DNA of 64,000 nucleotides from Flavobacteriales bacterium (lineage in GTDB: Bacteria > Bacteroidota > Bacteroidia > Flavobacteriales_F > PHOS-HE28), in contig JADJOI010000003.1 of NCBI GenBank assembly GCA_016713875.1, forward strand, positions 682,001 to 746,000. Direction: 5' to 3'. Under the pieces are notes generated by a model. That model made no database searches, was not told the DNA's origin, and saw only the letters and a program-made list of their open reading frames with translations. The position numbers and the translations under genes were made by a program. The number at the start of each line of letters is the position of its first letter. Positions within the stretch are counted from its first letter, which is position 1. Positions 32,269 through 40,393 of this stretch are shown here, piece by piece.

Positions 32269-35033
32269 ACGACGAACAGGACGGGTCGGAGGAGCGCACC
32301 GGGGCGGAGGAAGGACCGGCGGAGGGTGCGGGGCAGGAGGGCGGTGAGCGCGGTGTGCCGGGCCTTGCGCCGGGCAGCGGCGCTGCCTTCAGCGTGAGCG
32401 GCATGTACCGCAGCTGGTTCCTGGACTATGCCAGCTACGTGATCCTCGAGCGTGCGGTGCCTGCGCTGTATGACGGCCTGAAGCCGGTGCAGCGTCGCAT
32501 CCTGCACGCCATGAAGGAGCTCGATGACGGCCGGTACAACAAGGTGGCCAACATCATCGGGCACACCATGCAGTACCACCCGCACGGCGACGCCAGCATC
32601 GGCGATGCGCTGGTGCAGCTGGGCCAGAAGGACCTGGTGATCGACTGCCAGGGCAACTGGGGCAACACGCTCACGGGGGACAGCGCGGCGGCGCCCCGCT
32701 ACATCGAGGCCCGCCTCAGCAAGTTCGCCAAGGACGTCGTCTTCAATCCGAAGACCACCGAGTGGCAGCTGAGCTACGACGGCCGCAACAAGGAGCCCAT
32801 CTTCCTGCCGGTGAAGTTCCCACTGCTGCTGGCGCAGGGGGCCGAGGGCATCGCCGTGGGCCTCAGCTGCAAGGTGTTGCCGCACAACTTCAACGAGCTC
32901 ATCGACGCCAGCATCGCCGTGCTGCGCAAGCGCTCCTTCGACCTGGTGCCCGACTTCCCCACGGGCGGCCTGGCCGACGTGAGCAACTACAACGAGGGCG
33001 AGCGCGGCGGCCGGGTGCGCTGCCGGGCGCGGATCCGGAAGGAGGACAACAAGACGCTCGTCATCACCGAGATCCCCTTCGGCACCACGACCACCTCGCT
33101 GATCGAGAGCATCATCAAGGCCAACGAGAAGGGCAAGATCCGGGTGCGGCACATCGAGGACAACACGGCCGAGAACGCCGAGATCCTCGTCCACCTGGCC
33201 GCGGGCGTCAGCCCGGACACCACCATCGACGCGCTCTTCGCCTTCACCGACTGCGAGGTGAGCATCGCGCCGAACGCGGTGGTGATCGAGAACGACAAGC
33301 CGCGCTTCGTGGGGGTGAAGGAGCTGCTGCGCATCAGCACGGAGAACACCCTGCGCCTGCTGAAGCTCGAGCTGGAGATCCGCCTGGAGGAGCTGGAGGC
33401 CCAGTGGCACTTCAGCTCGCTGGAGCGCATCTTCATCGAGAAGAAGGTGTACCGCAGGATCGAGGAGGCCGAGACCTGGGAGGAGGTGCTGAGCTTCATC
33501 GACAAGGGCCTGAAGCCGCACACCAAGGAGCTGCGCCGCCCGGTGACCGAGGACGACATCCTGCGCCTCACCGAGATCCGCATCAAGCGCATCTCCAAGT
33601 TCGACAGCTTCAAGGCCGATGAGCACATCCGTGGCCTGGAGGACCAGATCGCCGAAGTGAAGGACAAGCTGGCCCACCTGGTGGACCATGCCGTGGAGCA
33701 CTTCAAGGAGCTGAAGAAGAAGTACGGCGCGGGCCGTGAGCGACGCACCGAGCTGCGCACCTTCGACACCATCGTGGCCACCAAGGTGGCCGTGGCCAAC
33801 CGCAAGCTCTACGTGGACAAGGCGGAGGGCTTCATGGGCTGGAGCCTGCGCAACCACGAGTTCGTGGACGAATGCTCGGACATCGACGACATCATCGTGT
33901 TCCGCGAGAACGGCACCATGCTCGTCACCAAGGTGGCCGACAAGAAGTTCATCGGCAAGGGCGTGCTGCACGTGGGCGTATGGAAGAAGAACGATGAGCG
34001 CACCATCTACCACCTGGTGTACCAGGACGGACCCAAGGGCGCCTATTACATGAAGCGTTTCGCCGTCACCGGCATCACGCGCGACAAGGAGTACGACCTC
34101 ACCAGCGGTGCGCCCGACAGCAAGGTGGAGTACTTCAGCGCCAACCCCGACGGTGCGGCCGAGGTGGTGCAGGTCACCCTGCGCCCGCGGCCCAACCTGC
34201 GCAAGACCAAGTTCGACGTCGACTTCAGCCAGTTGTCCGTGAAGGGGCGAGGCAGCAAGGGCAACCTGCTCACGCGGTACATGGTGCAGAAGGTGGTGCT
34301 GAAGGAGCGCGGTGGCAGCACGCTCGGTGCGATCCCCATCTGGTTCGATGAGACGGTACGCCGCCTCAACGACACGGGTCACGGGCGCTACCTGGGCCGC
34401 TTCTCCGGCGATGACCGCATCCTGGCCATCATGCGCGACGGCAGCTACCAGCTCTTCCCTTTCGTGCTCAGCACCCACTTCCCGGACAACGCGGTCACCG
34501 TGGTAAAGTGGGATCCGAAGGCGGTGGTGAGCGCGGTGTATTGGGAGGGCGAGAAGCAGCAGTTCCAGGTGAAGCGCTTCCTGGTGGAGCCCTCGCGCGA
34601 ACCCATGTCCTTCATCACGGACCACCCGGAGAGCAGGCTGACCATGCACAGCCTGGTGGGCCATCCGCGCGTGCGGGTGAGCTTCGACAAGCGCAGCAGC
34701 GACCGGCCCGACGAGGAGGTCGACCTGGAGGCCTTCATCGCGGTGAAAGGGGTGAAGGCCCTGGGCAACCGCCTCACCCCCTTCAAGGTGAAGGACCTCG
34801 AACTGCTCGACGCCGTGTTCATCCCGATGACACCCGAGCTGGAGGAGGTGCAGGGCATGCTGATCAGCGATGAGGAGATCGGCAACATGGAGGCGCCCGA
34901 GGAGGAGGGCCTCGAGGAGAGCCCTGTGAAGCAGTTCAAGCGGCAGCAGGCCATCCAGGAGGTGGAGCGGTCGCCGGAGGATCCCCTCATCGGCTACGAG
35001 CCCGGCAAGCAGATCACCCTGGGGCTGGACTGA
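32265..35033 (+). CDS. parC: DNA topoisomerase IV subunit A (ParC/GyrA family)
   Basis: 922 residues from the ATG overlapping the previous stop (ATGA); another ATG lies 6 bases earlier. An acidic Gly/Glu-rich N-terminal extension of about 40 residues precedes the breakage-reunion domain (PALYDGLKPVQRRILHAM, YHPHGDASIGDALVQLGQ). The catalytic Tyr is in APRYIEARLSK at about residue 146. A coiled coil (about 450-490) and a C-terminal DNA-wrapping region follow, ending in an acidic tail (MEAPEEEGLEESP). It pairs with ParE upstream. The stop overlaps the next start (TGATG). Confidence 0.94.
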   Translation: MNDEQDGSEERTGAEEGPAEGAGQEGGERGVPGLAPGSGAAFSVSGMYRSWFLDYASYVILERAVPALYDGLKPVQRRILHAMKELDDGRYNKVANIIGHTMQYHPHGDASIGDALVQLGQKDLVIDCQGNWGNTLTGDSAAAPRYIEARLSKFAKDVVFNPKTTEWQLSYDGRNKEPIFLPVKFPLLLAQGAEGIAVGLSCKVLPHNFNELIDASIAVLRKRSFDLVPDFPTGGLADVSNYNEGERGGRVRCRARIRKEDNKTLVITEIPFGTTTTSLIESIIKANEKGKIRVRHIEDNTAENAEILVHLAAGVSPDTTIDALFAFTDCEVSIAPNAVVIENDKPRFVGVKELLRISTENTLRLLKLELEIRLEELEAQWHFSSLERIFIEKKVYRRIEEAETWEEVLSFIDKGLKPHTKELRRPVTEDDILRLTEIRIKRISKFDSFKADEHIRGLEDQIAEVKDKLAHLVDHAVEHFKELKKKYGAGRERRTELRTFDTIVATKVAVANRKLYVDKAEGFMGWSLRNHEFVDECSDIDDIIVFRENGTMLVTKVADKKFIGKGVLHVGVWKKNDERTIYHLVYQDGPKGAYYMKRFAVTGITRDKEYDLTSGAPDSKVEYFSANPDGAAEVVQVTLRPRPNLRKTKFDVDFSQLSVKGRGSKGNLLTRYMVQKVVLKERGGSTLGAIPIWFDETVRRLNDTGHGRYLGRFSGDDRILAIMRDGSYQLFPFVLSTHFPDNAVTVVKWDPKAVVSAVYWEGEKQQFQVKRFLVEPSREPMSFITDHPESRLTMHSLVGHPRVRVSFDKRSSDRPDEEVDLEAFIAVKGVKALGNRLTPFKVKDLELLDAVFIPMTPELEEVQGMLISDEEIGNMEAPEEEGLEESPVKQFKRQQAIQEVERSPEDPLIGYEPGKQITLGLD

Positions 35034-35830
35034 TGCGGCTCTTTGTACTGGCGGTGATGTGTGCCATTGCCAGACCCGTGTCTGGCCAATTGACGATGGT
35101 CGTGGACACCGTGAGCGCCGTGCGGCCCTGGCCACCGAACGAGACGTGGACATTCCCACGGATCGGGCTACCTCAACGGCCTGCCGTAGCTGCACGGATC
35201 GATCGCGACCTGTGCATCGAGTTCCTCGAGGTGGACCCGGACACGGCCGGAGGTAACCTCTTCGATCTGGTGTGGGGCGATGCCGAGGACCGGACCATGC
35301 CGCGCCTCCGGGATCTGGAGTGGAGTGTGAGGCAACCCTTCCCCGAAGTGCTGGAGGTGGAGCTCAGTGGCGAGGGCTGCGGTGCCTATTGCGAGGGTTT
35401 CACCAAGCGATACCAGTTCGACCTCCGAACGGGGCGCCGGCTCGACTTCGACAGCCTCTTCACCCCGGAAGGCATCACAGCGATCAACGACACGCTTCTC
35501 AAGGCATGGAATGCCCTGCTCAATGATCACATCGCGAGCATGTTGGACAGCCTGACCGATAGCGAGATCGATCCGGAGTATATGGATCAGTACCGGGCGG
35601 AGGTGGAGATGTACGCCCGCTGCCAGGCCGAGCGCACGGACGACCCGTACGTCGCTGACCTGAAGCTCGATGCCCAGGGATCGCGGTTCTTCATCGCCCG
35701 ATGCGCAGCGCATGTGGACCAGAACCTCGATGAGCTGGATCCCGTGAGCTTCGTCCTCGCGTACGCGTGGTGCGGCCGCTGGATGCGACCGGAGCTGCGC
35801 CCGCTTTTCCAACTGCCGCGAAATGGCTGA
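35033..35830 (+). CDS. Secreted protein of unknown function downstream of parC
   Basis: 265 residues with a signal peptide (RLFVLAVMCAIARPVSGQ). Four cysteines in two pairs lie in GEGCGAYCEGF and around ERTDDP. The segment TKRYQFDLRTGRRLDFDSLF resembles the part of RsiV/PdaC-type DUF3298 proteins where a calculated value is compared with an expected one, but the match is weak. It overlaps parC by one base, so it belongs to the parE-parC transcript. Function unknown. Confidence 0.6.
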   Translation: MRLFVLAVMCAIARPVSGQLTMVVDTVSAVRPWPPNETWTFPRIGLPQRPAVAARIDRDLCIEFLEVDPDTAGGNLFDLVWGDAEDRTMPRLRDLEWSVRQPFPEVLEVELSGEGCGAYCEGFTKRYQFDLRTGRRLDFDSLFTPEGITAINDTLLKAWNALLNDHIASMLDSLTDSEIDPEYMDQYRAEVEMYARCQAERTDDPYVADLKLDAQGSRFFIARCAAHVDQNLDELDPVSFVLAYAWCGRWMRPELRPLFQLPRNG

Positions 35831-35854
35831 ACCCGGTCCAGGATGGGTCCGGGT
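35831..35854 (+). terminator. Hairpin at the end of the parE-parC transcript
   Basis: ACCCGG(T)CC pairs with GG(T)CCGGGT around a short loop, directly after the stop at 35830. No T-run follows, so termination is only suggested. The rest of the 200-base gap to 36033 holds a promoter box and nothing else recognisable. Confidence 0.4.
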
Positions 35855-36007
35855 CCGGAAGCGATGAGCCCATTGGCTTTGGTGCTGGTTCAGCGGGCGC
35901 TTGCTCCATGCGCCGGCGCTCCAGAGGGATCATCGGTGGCCTGGGTCATGATGGATCGTCAGTCGCACCGCCCGTCCTCATCGCACCGGATGGTACGGGC
36001 GCCGTTG

Positions 36008-36015
36008 TAGTTTCG
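36008..36015 (+). promoter_or_regulatory. -7 promoter box TAGTTTCG
   Basis: TAGTTTCG lies 17 bases before the small secreted protein at 36033. Confidence 0.45.
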
Positions 36016-36032
36016 GCGCACAAGCCGGACCC

Positions 36033-36416
36033 ATGCACGACCACCATCGTTCCCTGCTCGCAGTCTTGCTGACCTGCTGCGGCGCCGTCGCGCAGCTCTC
36101 CGCGCAGAACCTGGTGAACACACGAAAGACCGAGGTGCACCTGCTGTGCCACTGGCGGCCGGGCACCGAGTGCCCCGGCGATGTGCTGAAGGAGACCGCT
36201 GTGATCTACACCGTGCCGGCGGACAGCGCCATCGTGCCCATGCGCCCCGGCGGCGGCGACCGCTGGGTGCTGAACCGCGTGGAGGTGTGCTGCGATGCGC
36301 GCTGCCTGGTGCGATCCGAGGCGATCGTGACATGCAGCACCTCCAACGACAAGGGCAAGTGCGGCAAGGAACCGGTGAAGCTCATCCGCGAGGAGCGGCG
36401 CTACACGGTGGAGTGA
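36033..36416 (+). CDS. Small cysteine-containing secreted protein, unknown
   Basis: 127 residues with a signal peptide (SLLAVLLTCCGAVAQLSAQ). The mature part has eight cysteines (LLCHW, TECPG, VCCDARC, TCSTS, KCGK), which suggests disulphide bonds in the periplasm or outside the cell. No family recognised. Its stop codon abuts the stop of the convergent T9SS gene with no gap, in a TGATCA palindrome. Confidence 0.6.
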   Translation: MHDHHRSLLAVLLTCCGAVAQLSAQNLVNTRKTEVHLLCHWRPGTECPGDVLKETAVIYTVPADSAIVPMRPGGGDRWVLNRVEVCCDARCLVRSEAIVTCSTSNDKGKCGKEPVKLIREERRYTVE

Positions 36417-39400
36417 TCACGGCCTGATCACCACCAGCGGCAGCCTGTCCGTGCGATCGCCGCGGACCACGTCCACCTGATACCGCCCCGGCGTCAGCGC
36501 GTGGATGTCGAGCGCAAGCGGCAGCAAGGCTCCCACCGGCCCGATGACCAGGCGTCCGGTGGCATCGTGCACGCGAATTAGGGCCCGCTGCGGGAGCGCC
36601 TCGATGAGCGATCGGTCGGTGGCCGGGTTCGGCCAGAGCCGCAGGGACGTGGCCGCCAGGTCCTGCCCCAGGCCGGTGTCCTCGTCCACATGGATGCTGT
36701 CCACGGCGATGCCGGTGCAGGTCCCGTCGCTCACCGCGTACTGCACCGACACCCAGCCGAGGCCGTGCTGCTGGGGGTCGAAGCTCGTGACGACCTGGCC
36801 ATCGATCGTGTACGTGCCGCCCACGGGAGCTCCGCCGGTCAAGGGCAGCGCAGGTTGATGCAGACCAAGGGTGTCCATCGGGAGCGTGAGCGATGCGACC
36901 GGTGCAGCCAGCACGACCACCTCGATGGAGTCAGTGCCCGGGCACTCGTTCGCAAGCGAGGCGGTGAGCGTGATCGCGTGGGTGCCGGTGCCGGCGGCCG
37001 CAGGGTCGAACTGCCCGGTGGTGCCGGATCCGCTGGCCGCACCGCCCCAGTCACCCGCCGGTGATCCGGTGAGCTCCACCACGGGTCCGTTGTCACAATA
37101 CGGGCCACCGGCCATCACCTCCGGAACGGTGCGCGCCTGCACGGTGAAGGTGCGGGGCAGGTTGCTGCATTGTCCACCGGTGGCATCCGTGAAGGTGTAG
37201 ATGGCGATGCCGTCGAACGGGAGCGGCGCCAGGAAGGTGGGGTCGAGCGTGCCGTCGGCCCCGTTCAGCGGTGCGGACCACAGGCCGCCCAAGGGCAGGG
37301 CGTGATAGTCCTGGATGCCGTCGTCCGCGCAGAACACCGAGCCGTCCGCCGGGCCGAACACCGAGGGGCGCCGCAGCGCGGTGATGGCCTGTGACGCCGT
37401 GGTGCTGCATCCCTGGGCATCCGAGTAGGCATAGTGCAGCAGGTAGTTGCCGAACTGGTGGGTGCTCACATCGAAATGCCCGCCCAGCACACCGAACCCG
37501 CTCCAAAGCCCGCCGGAGGGCTGCGCATGAGCGAGCGGGTAGGGCCCCGAACTGCTGCACAGGGTATCGAACGGAGCAAGGACCACCTCCGGTTCGGGAT
37601 GCACCGTGATCCAGGTGGTGAGCGTATCGGGACAGAAGGCGCCGGCATCAGCCGTGGTCACCAGGGCATAGCTGCCGGGCCCCAGCGCCGGATCGAACTG
37701 CACGGCCAGGATGTGGGGCTGCACGTACTGCACGCCGAACACAGGCCCGTCCAGCGTGACCGTTCCTGGTGACGCTCCGCTGAGCACGATGGTCTGCGGG
37801 GTCTCGTTCGCGCACATGGCCGTGTCCACCAGCAGGCTCATCGGCGCGGGTGCGGGCAGGTCGAGCCAGAGGCCTTCGCTGGCACAGCTTCCCCCGGCGG
37901 CATCCTGCAGCACGAAGATGGCCTCGCCCAGGATGGGCCGTTGGTCCAGGGCCACCAGTCCGGTGCTGTCCACCGCGCCGAACCAGATGCCGGTGGACGG
38001 GCGGGCGATGAGCTGCACCGGCGCGTCCGGGCAGGTGGGGATGGGCGCCACCACGGGGTGCACGGTGGGCGCCGCCACCACGAGCAAGGGTGCATCACCG
38101 GAGACGGGACAGCCCGCAGTATCGATCACGAGATGCTGCAGGACATAGGTGCCCGGTGCTGCCATGAACGCTTTGAACTGGCCCTGGTCCACCAGCGGGC
38201 CGGACCAGAGCCCGGTCGCCGGCAGCGGCGGAGGAAGCGTGTAGCTGCCACCATACCAGCACAGGGTGTCGAGCGCGGGCATGCTCAAGGACCAAGATGG
38301 CGTTGTGGCCGGCAGCTCGCTCCGGTACCACCCGAACGCATTGGGATAGATGACCAGGAGGTCGTCGAGCCCATCCCCGTCGAGGTCGGCCCAGAGCGCG
38401 AGGTCGCCCTTCAGCACGTCGTTGAGGTCGACGGCCGCTGTGGATCCGATGAGGCCGCTGCGCAGCTGCCGCCAGCGCGTCGGTGCACCCGGGTCGGTAG
38501 GGAAGTGGACCACCGAGGCCGAAGCACCGCATCCCGGACGACCGTACGCCGCTTCGCCGCCTTCGCTCCCCGATGCGAACGGCAGCACGGCGAAGGCCGG
38601 CCATGGGCCGTCGTTGCGCGCCCATTGCAGCACCGGTCCGTGCAGGCCGATGTCGAGGTCGCCGTCCCCGTCGATGTCGAGCACTTCCGCTTCGTGTTCA
38701 ATGTCAGCGAAGGTCGTGAAGGCCGGGACCGCCATCCAGACCGTGCCATCACCAGCGCTGTTCTCCGCCACCACGTAGTGGCCTTGGAGGTCATGCAGCA
38801 GCAGGTCCGCATCGCCATCGCTGTCCATATCGCCTACGACGAATAGCCCGGAACCGATGCCGGGCAGCACGTCAGGCAGGGACTCCAGCGGGCTGAAAGC
38901 GCCGCCGGTGTTGGTGCAGCGGAACACGGTGTTGTGCCCGCCGAAGAGCGCGAGCACCTCGGGAAGACCATCGCCGGTGAGGTCCGCGAGGTGGAGGGCG
39001 GTGAAGCCCCTGGGCAAAAGGCGGGCGGGCATGGTGGCGATGGCCTGTGGTGGGCCGAAGGAGCCCAGACCGTTGAGGTTCGCCAGCAGGTAGAGGGTGC
39101 TGTCGTTGTCCCGCGCGATCACGAGGTCGGCATCGCCGTCGCCGTCCACATCGCCGGGGCGGGCCATCAGCCGCACGTTCGGCGGCTGTGGAAGGATGAC
39201 GTGATGCGGACCGAAGCCGCCCTGCCCATCCAGGTTGCGGTACCATTGCAGCCCGTCATCCTTGGTGACGAGCAGGTCCAGGTCCGCATCGCCATCCAGG
39301 TCGCAGGCCTGTACGTGCCGGACGGCACAGCCATCCACTGGCTCGTAGCCCCCGAACTGGGCCACGGCCGATCCGGTGCTGATGAACACCACAGGAACGA

Positions 39401-39422
39401 CCAGGTCACGGAGGAACCGCAT
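36417..39422 (-). CDS. T9SS cargo protein with FG-GAP/VCBS repeats and sorting tail
   Basis: 1,001 residues from the ATG at 39422. The signal peptide (LVVPVVFISTGSAVAQ) is followed by FG-GAP/VCBS-type repeats (about 30-400) such as DLDGDADLDLLVTKDDG and DVDGDGDADLVIARD, which form a calcium-binding propeller. A middle region has several Ig-like repeats with a G-L-W-S-G/A core (GGLWSGFGVLGG, GGLWSAPLNGADG). The last 75 residues (LRLWPNPATDRSLIEAL to the C-terminal VVIRP) are a type A T9SS sorting domain, cleaved on export through the outer membrane. Likely surface-displayed or secreted; ligand unknown. Confidence 0.9.
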   Translation of the reverse strand: MRFLRDLVVPVVFISTGSAVAQFGGYEPVDGCAVRHVQACDLDGDADLDLLVTKDDGLQWYRNLDGQGGFGPHHVILPQPPNVRLMARPGDVDGDGDADLVIARDNDSTLYLLANLNGLGSFGPPQAIATMPARLLPRGFTALHLADLTGDGLPEVLALFGGHNTVFRCTNTGGAFSPLESLPDVLPGIGSGLFVVGDMDSDGDADLLLHDLQGHYVVAENSAGDGTVWMAVPAFTTFADIEHEAEVLDIDGDGDLDIGLHGPVLQWARNDGPWPAFAVLPFASGSEGGEAAYGRPGCGASASVVHFPTDPGAPTRWRQLRSGLIGSTAAVDLNDVLKGDLALWADLDGDGLDDLLVIYPNAFGWYRSELPATTPSWSLSMPALDTLCWYGGSYTLPPPLPATGLWSGPLVDQGQFKAFMAAPGTYVLQHLVIDTAGCPVSGDAPLLVVAAPTVHPVVAPIPTCPDAPVQLIARPSTGIWFGAVDSTGLVALDQRPILGEAIFVLQDAAGGSCASEGLWLDLPAPAPMSLLVDTAMCANETPQTIVLSGASPGTVTLDGPVFGVQYVQPHILAVQFDPALGPGSYALVTTADAGAFCPDTLTTWITVHPEPEVVLAPFDTLCSSSGPYPLAHAQPSGGLWSGFGVLGGHFDVSTHQFGNYLLHYAYSDAQGCSTTASQAITALRRPSVFGPADGSVFCADDGIQDYHALPLGGLWSAPLNGADGTLDPTFLAPLPFDGIAIYTFTDATGGQCSNLPRTFTVQARTVPEVMAGGPYCDNGPVVELTGSPAGDWGGAASGSGTTGQFDPAAAGTGTHAITLTASLANECPGTDSIEVVVLAAPVASLTLPMDTLGLHQPALPLTGGAPVGGTYTIDGQVVTSFDPQQHGLGWVSVQYAVSDGTCTGIAVDSIHVDEDTGLGQDLAATSLRLWPNPATDRSLIEALPQRALIRVHDATGRLVIGPVGALLPLALDIHALTPGRYQVDVVRGDRTDRLPLVVIRP

Positions 39423-39431
39423 CGGGCTCCA

Positions 39432-39439
39432 CAAAGGTA
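39432..39439 (-). promoter_or_regulatory. -7 promoter box TACCTTTG for the FG-GAP gene
   Basis: Perfect TAnnTTTG on the reverse strand, 9 bases before the ATG at 39422. It covers the alternative TTG start at 39434. Confidence 0.55.
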
Positions 39440-39454
39440 GCCCCGCGAAAAGGG

Positions 39455-40246
39455 TCAGTGCGCGCAGAGCACCGGGATCGCATGCTCGTTGACGAGCAGG
39501 CGCTCCTTTTCGGCATCGGCGAGGTAGCGGTACTCGTCGGAGGCGTCGGCGATGATGGCGAACCCGTGGGCGTCCACACTGTGCGCGTAGCGGATGGTCT
39601 GTTCGGCGAAGCCGACGGAGAACACGGTGAGCGGTTCGTTCACTTCCACGGTGCGCACCCCGGCCTGTTCCAGATGGTGAAGCATGCGCCGTTTGTTGGT
39701 GCGCAGTTGTTCGGAAGGCTCTTCGTTGGGGCGCATCACTTGGTAGACGTGCACTTCGGTGCCGTCGAGCTTCGCCAGCCAGGTGACGGTGTCGAGCAGG
39801 CGCCCGATCTCCTCATGGCCGGACACGGGCATCACGAGTCGTTCCACGCGGTGCGCCGGACTGTCGCGCTGCATGATCCAGCTGGGCAGCCCCACATGCC
39901 GCACCAGCTTGAGGATGTCGGCGCCGAAGAGGTTTTGGCGCAGGCCGCGGGGCCCATGGGTGCCGGCCACCATGAGCGCATGTCCTGCGGCGGCCTCGGC
40001 GGCGATCTCCTTCATGAAATTGCCATCGCGATAGATCACCCGCACCGGGGCACCTCCGGCGGTCCGCTGCACCAGCGCGTCCAGCTCGGCGCGCACCTGG
40101 TCGCCCACCGGGCCTGCCCGCTCATGCTTGTCGCGCACATGCAGCAGGGTGACCGATGACTCCGAAGCCTTGGCGAGCCGCACGGCATGGGCCAGGGCGG
40201 TGGCGCCCAGTTCGGACATGTCCACGGGGCAGAGCAGGTCGCGCAT
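39455..40246 (-). CDS. Universal stress protein with two UspA domains
   Basis: 263 residues from the ATG at 40246. The first UspA domain (about 1-130) starts RDLLCPVDMSELGATALAHA and contains GHALMVAGTHGPRGLRQNLFG. The second (about 140-263) starts VERLVMPVSGHEE and ends FAIIADASDEYRYLADAEK. Tandem UspA proteins are cytoplasmic and associated with energy limitation and stress. The second domain lacks a clear G-2x-G-9x-G ATP-binding pattern, so ATP binding is uncertain. A TATCTTGC box lies 17 bases upstream. Confidence 0.88.
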   Translation of the reverse strand: MRDLLCPVDMSELGATALAHAVRLAKASESSVTLLHVRDKHERAGPVGDQVRAELDALVQRTAGGAPVRVIYRDGNFMKEIAAEAAAGHALMVAGTHGPRGLRQNLFGADILKLVRHVGLPSWIMQRDSPAHRVERLVMPVSGHEEIGRLLDTVTWLAKLDGTEVHVYQVMRPNEEPSEQLRTNKRRMLHHLEQAGVRTVEVNEPLTVFSVGFAEQTIRYAHSVDAHGFAIIADASDEYRYLADAEKERLLVNEHAIPVLCAH

Positions 40247-40263
40247 GGTTACCGGATGGGGCG

Positions 40264-40271
40264 GCAAGATA
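40264..40271 (-). promoter_or_regulatory. -7 promoter box TATCTTGC for the Usp gene
   Basis: Reads TATCTTGC on the reverse strand, 17 bases before the start at 40246. Confidence 0.45.
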
Positions 40272-40381
40272 GAAGCGATCCACGGGTGCGCACGGACGAC
40301 CATCCGTCGGTGTTGGATGCCCTTCCAACGATCGCTCCGGCCTTTCCGCGCCAGGGTCGGGGACCGGTGTGGTCGAACCCC

Positions 40382-40389
40382 TATCTTGT
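40382..40389 (+). promoter_or_regulatory. -7 promoter box TATCTTGT for the LVIVD-repeat gene
   Basis: TATCTTGT lies 4 bases before the ATG at 40394. Confidence 0.42.
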
Positions 40390-40393
40390 CCGC

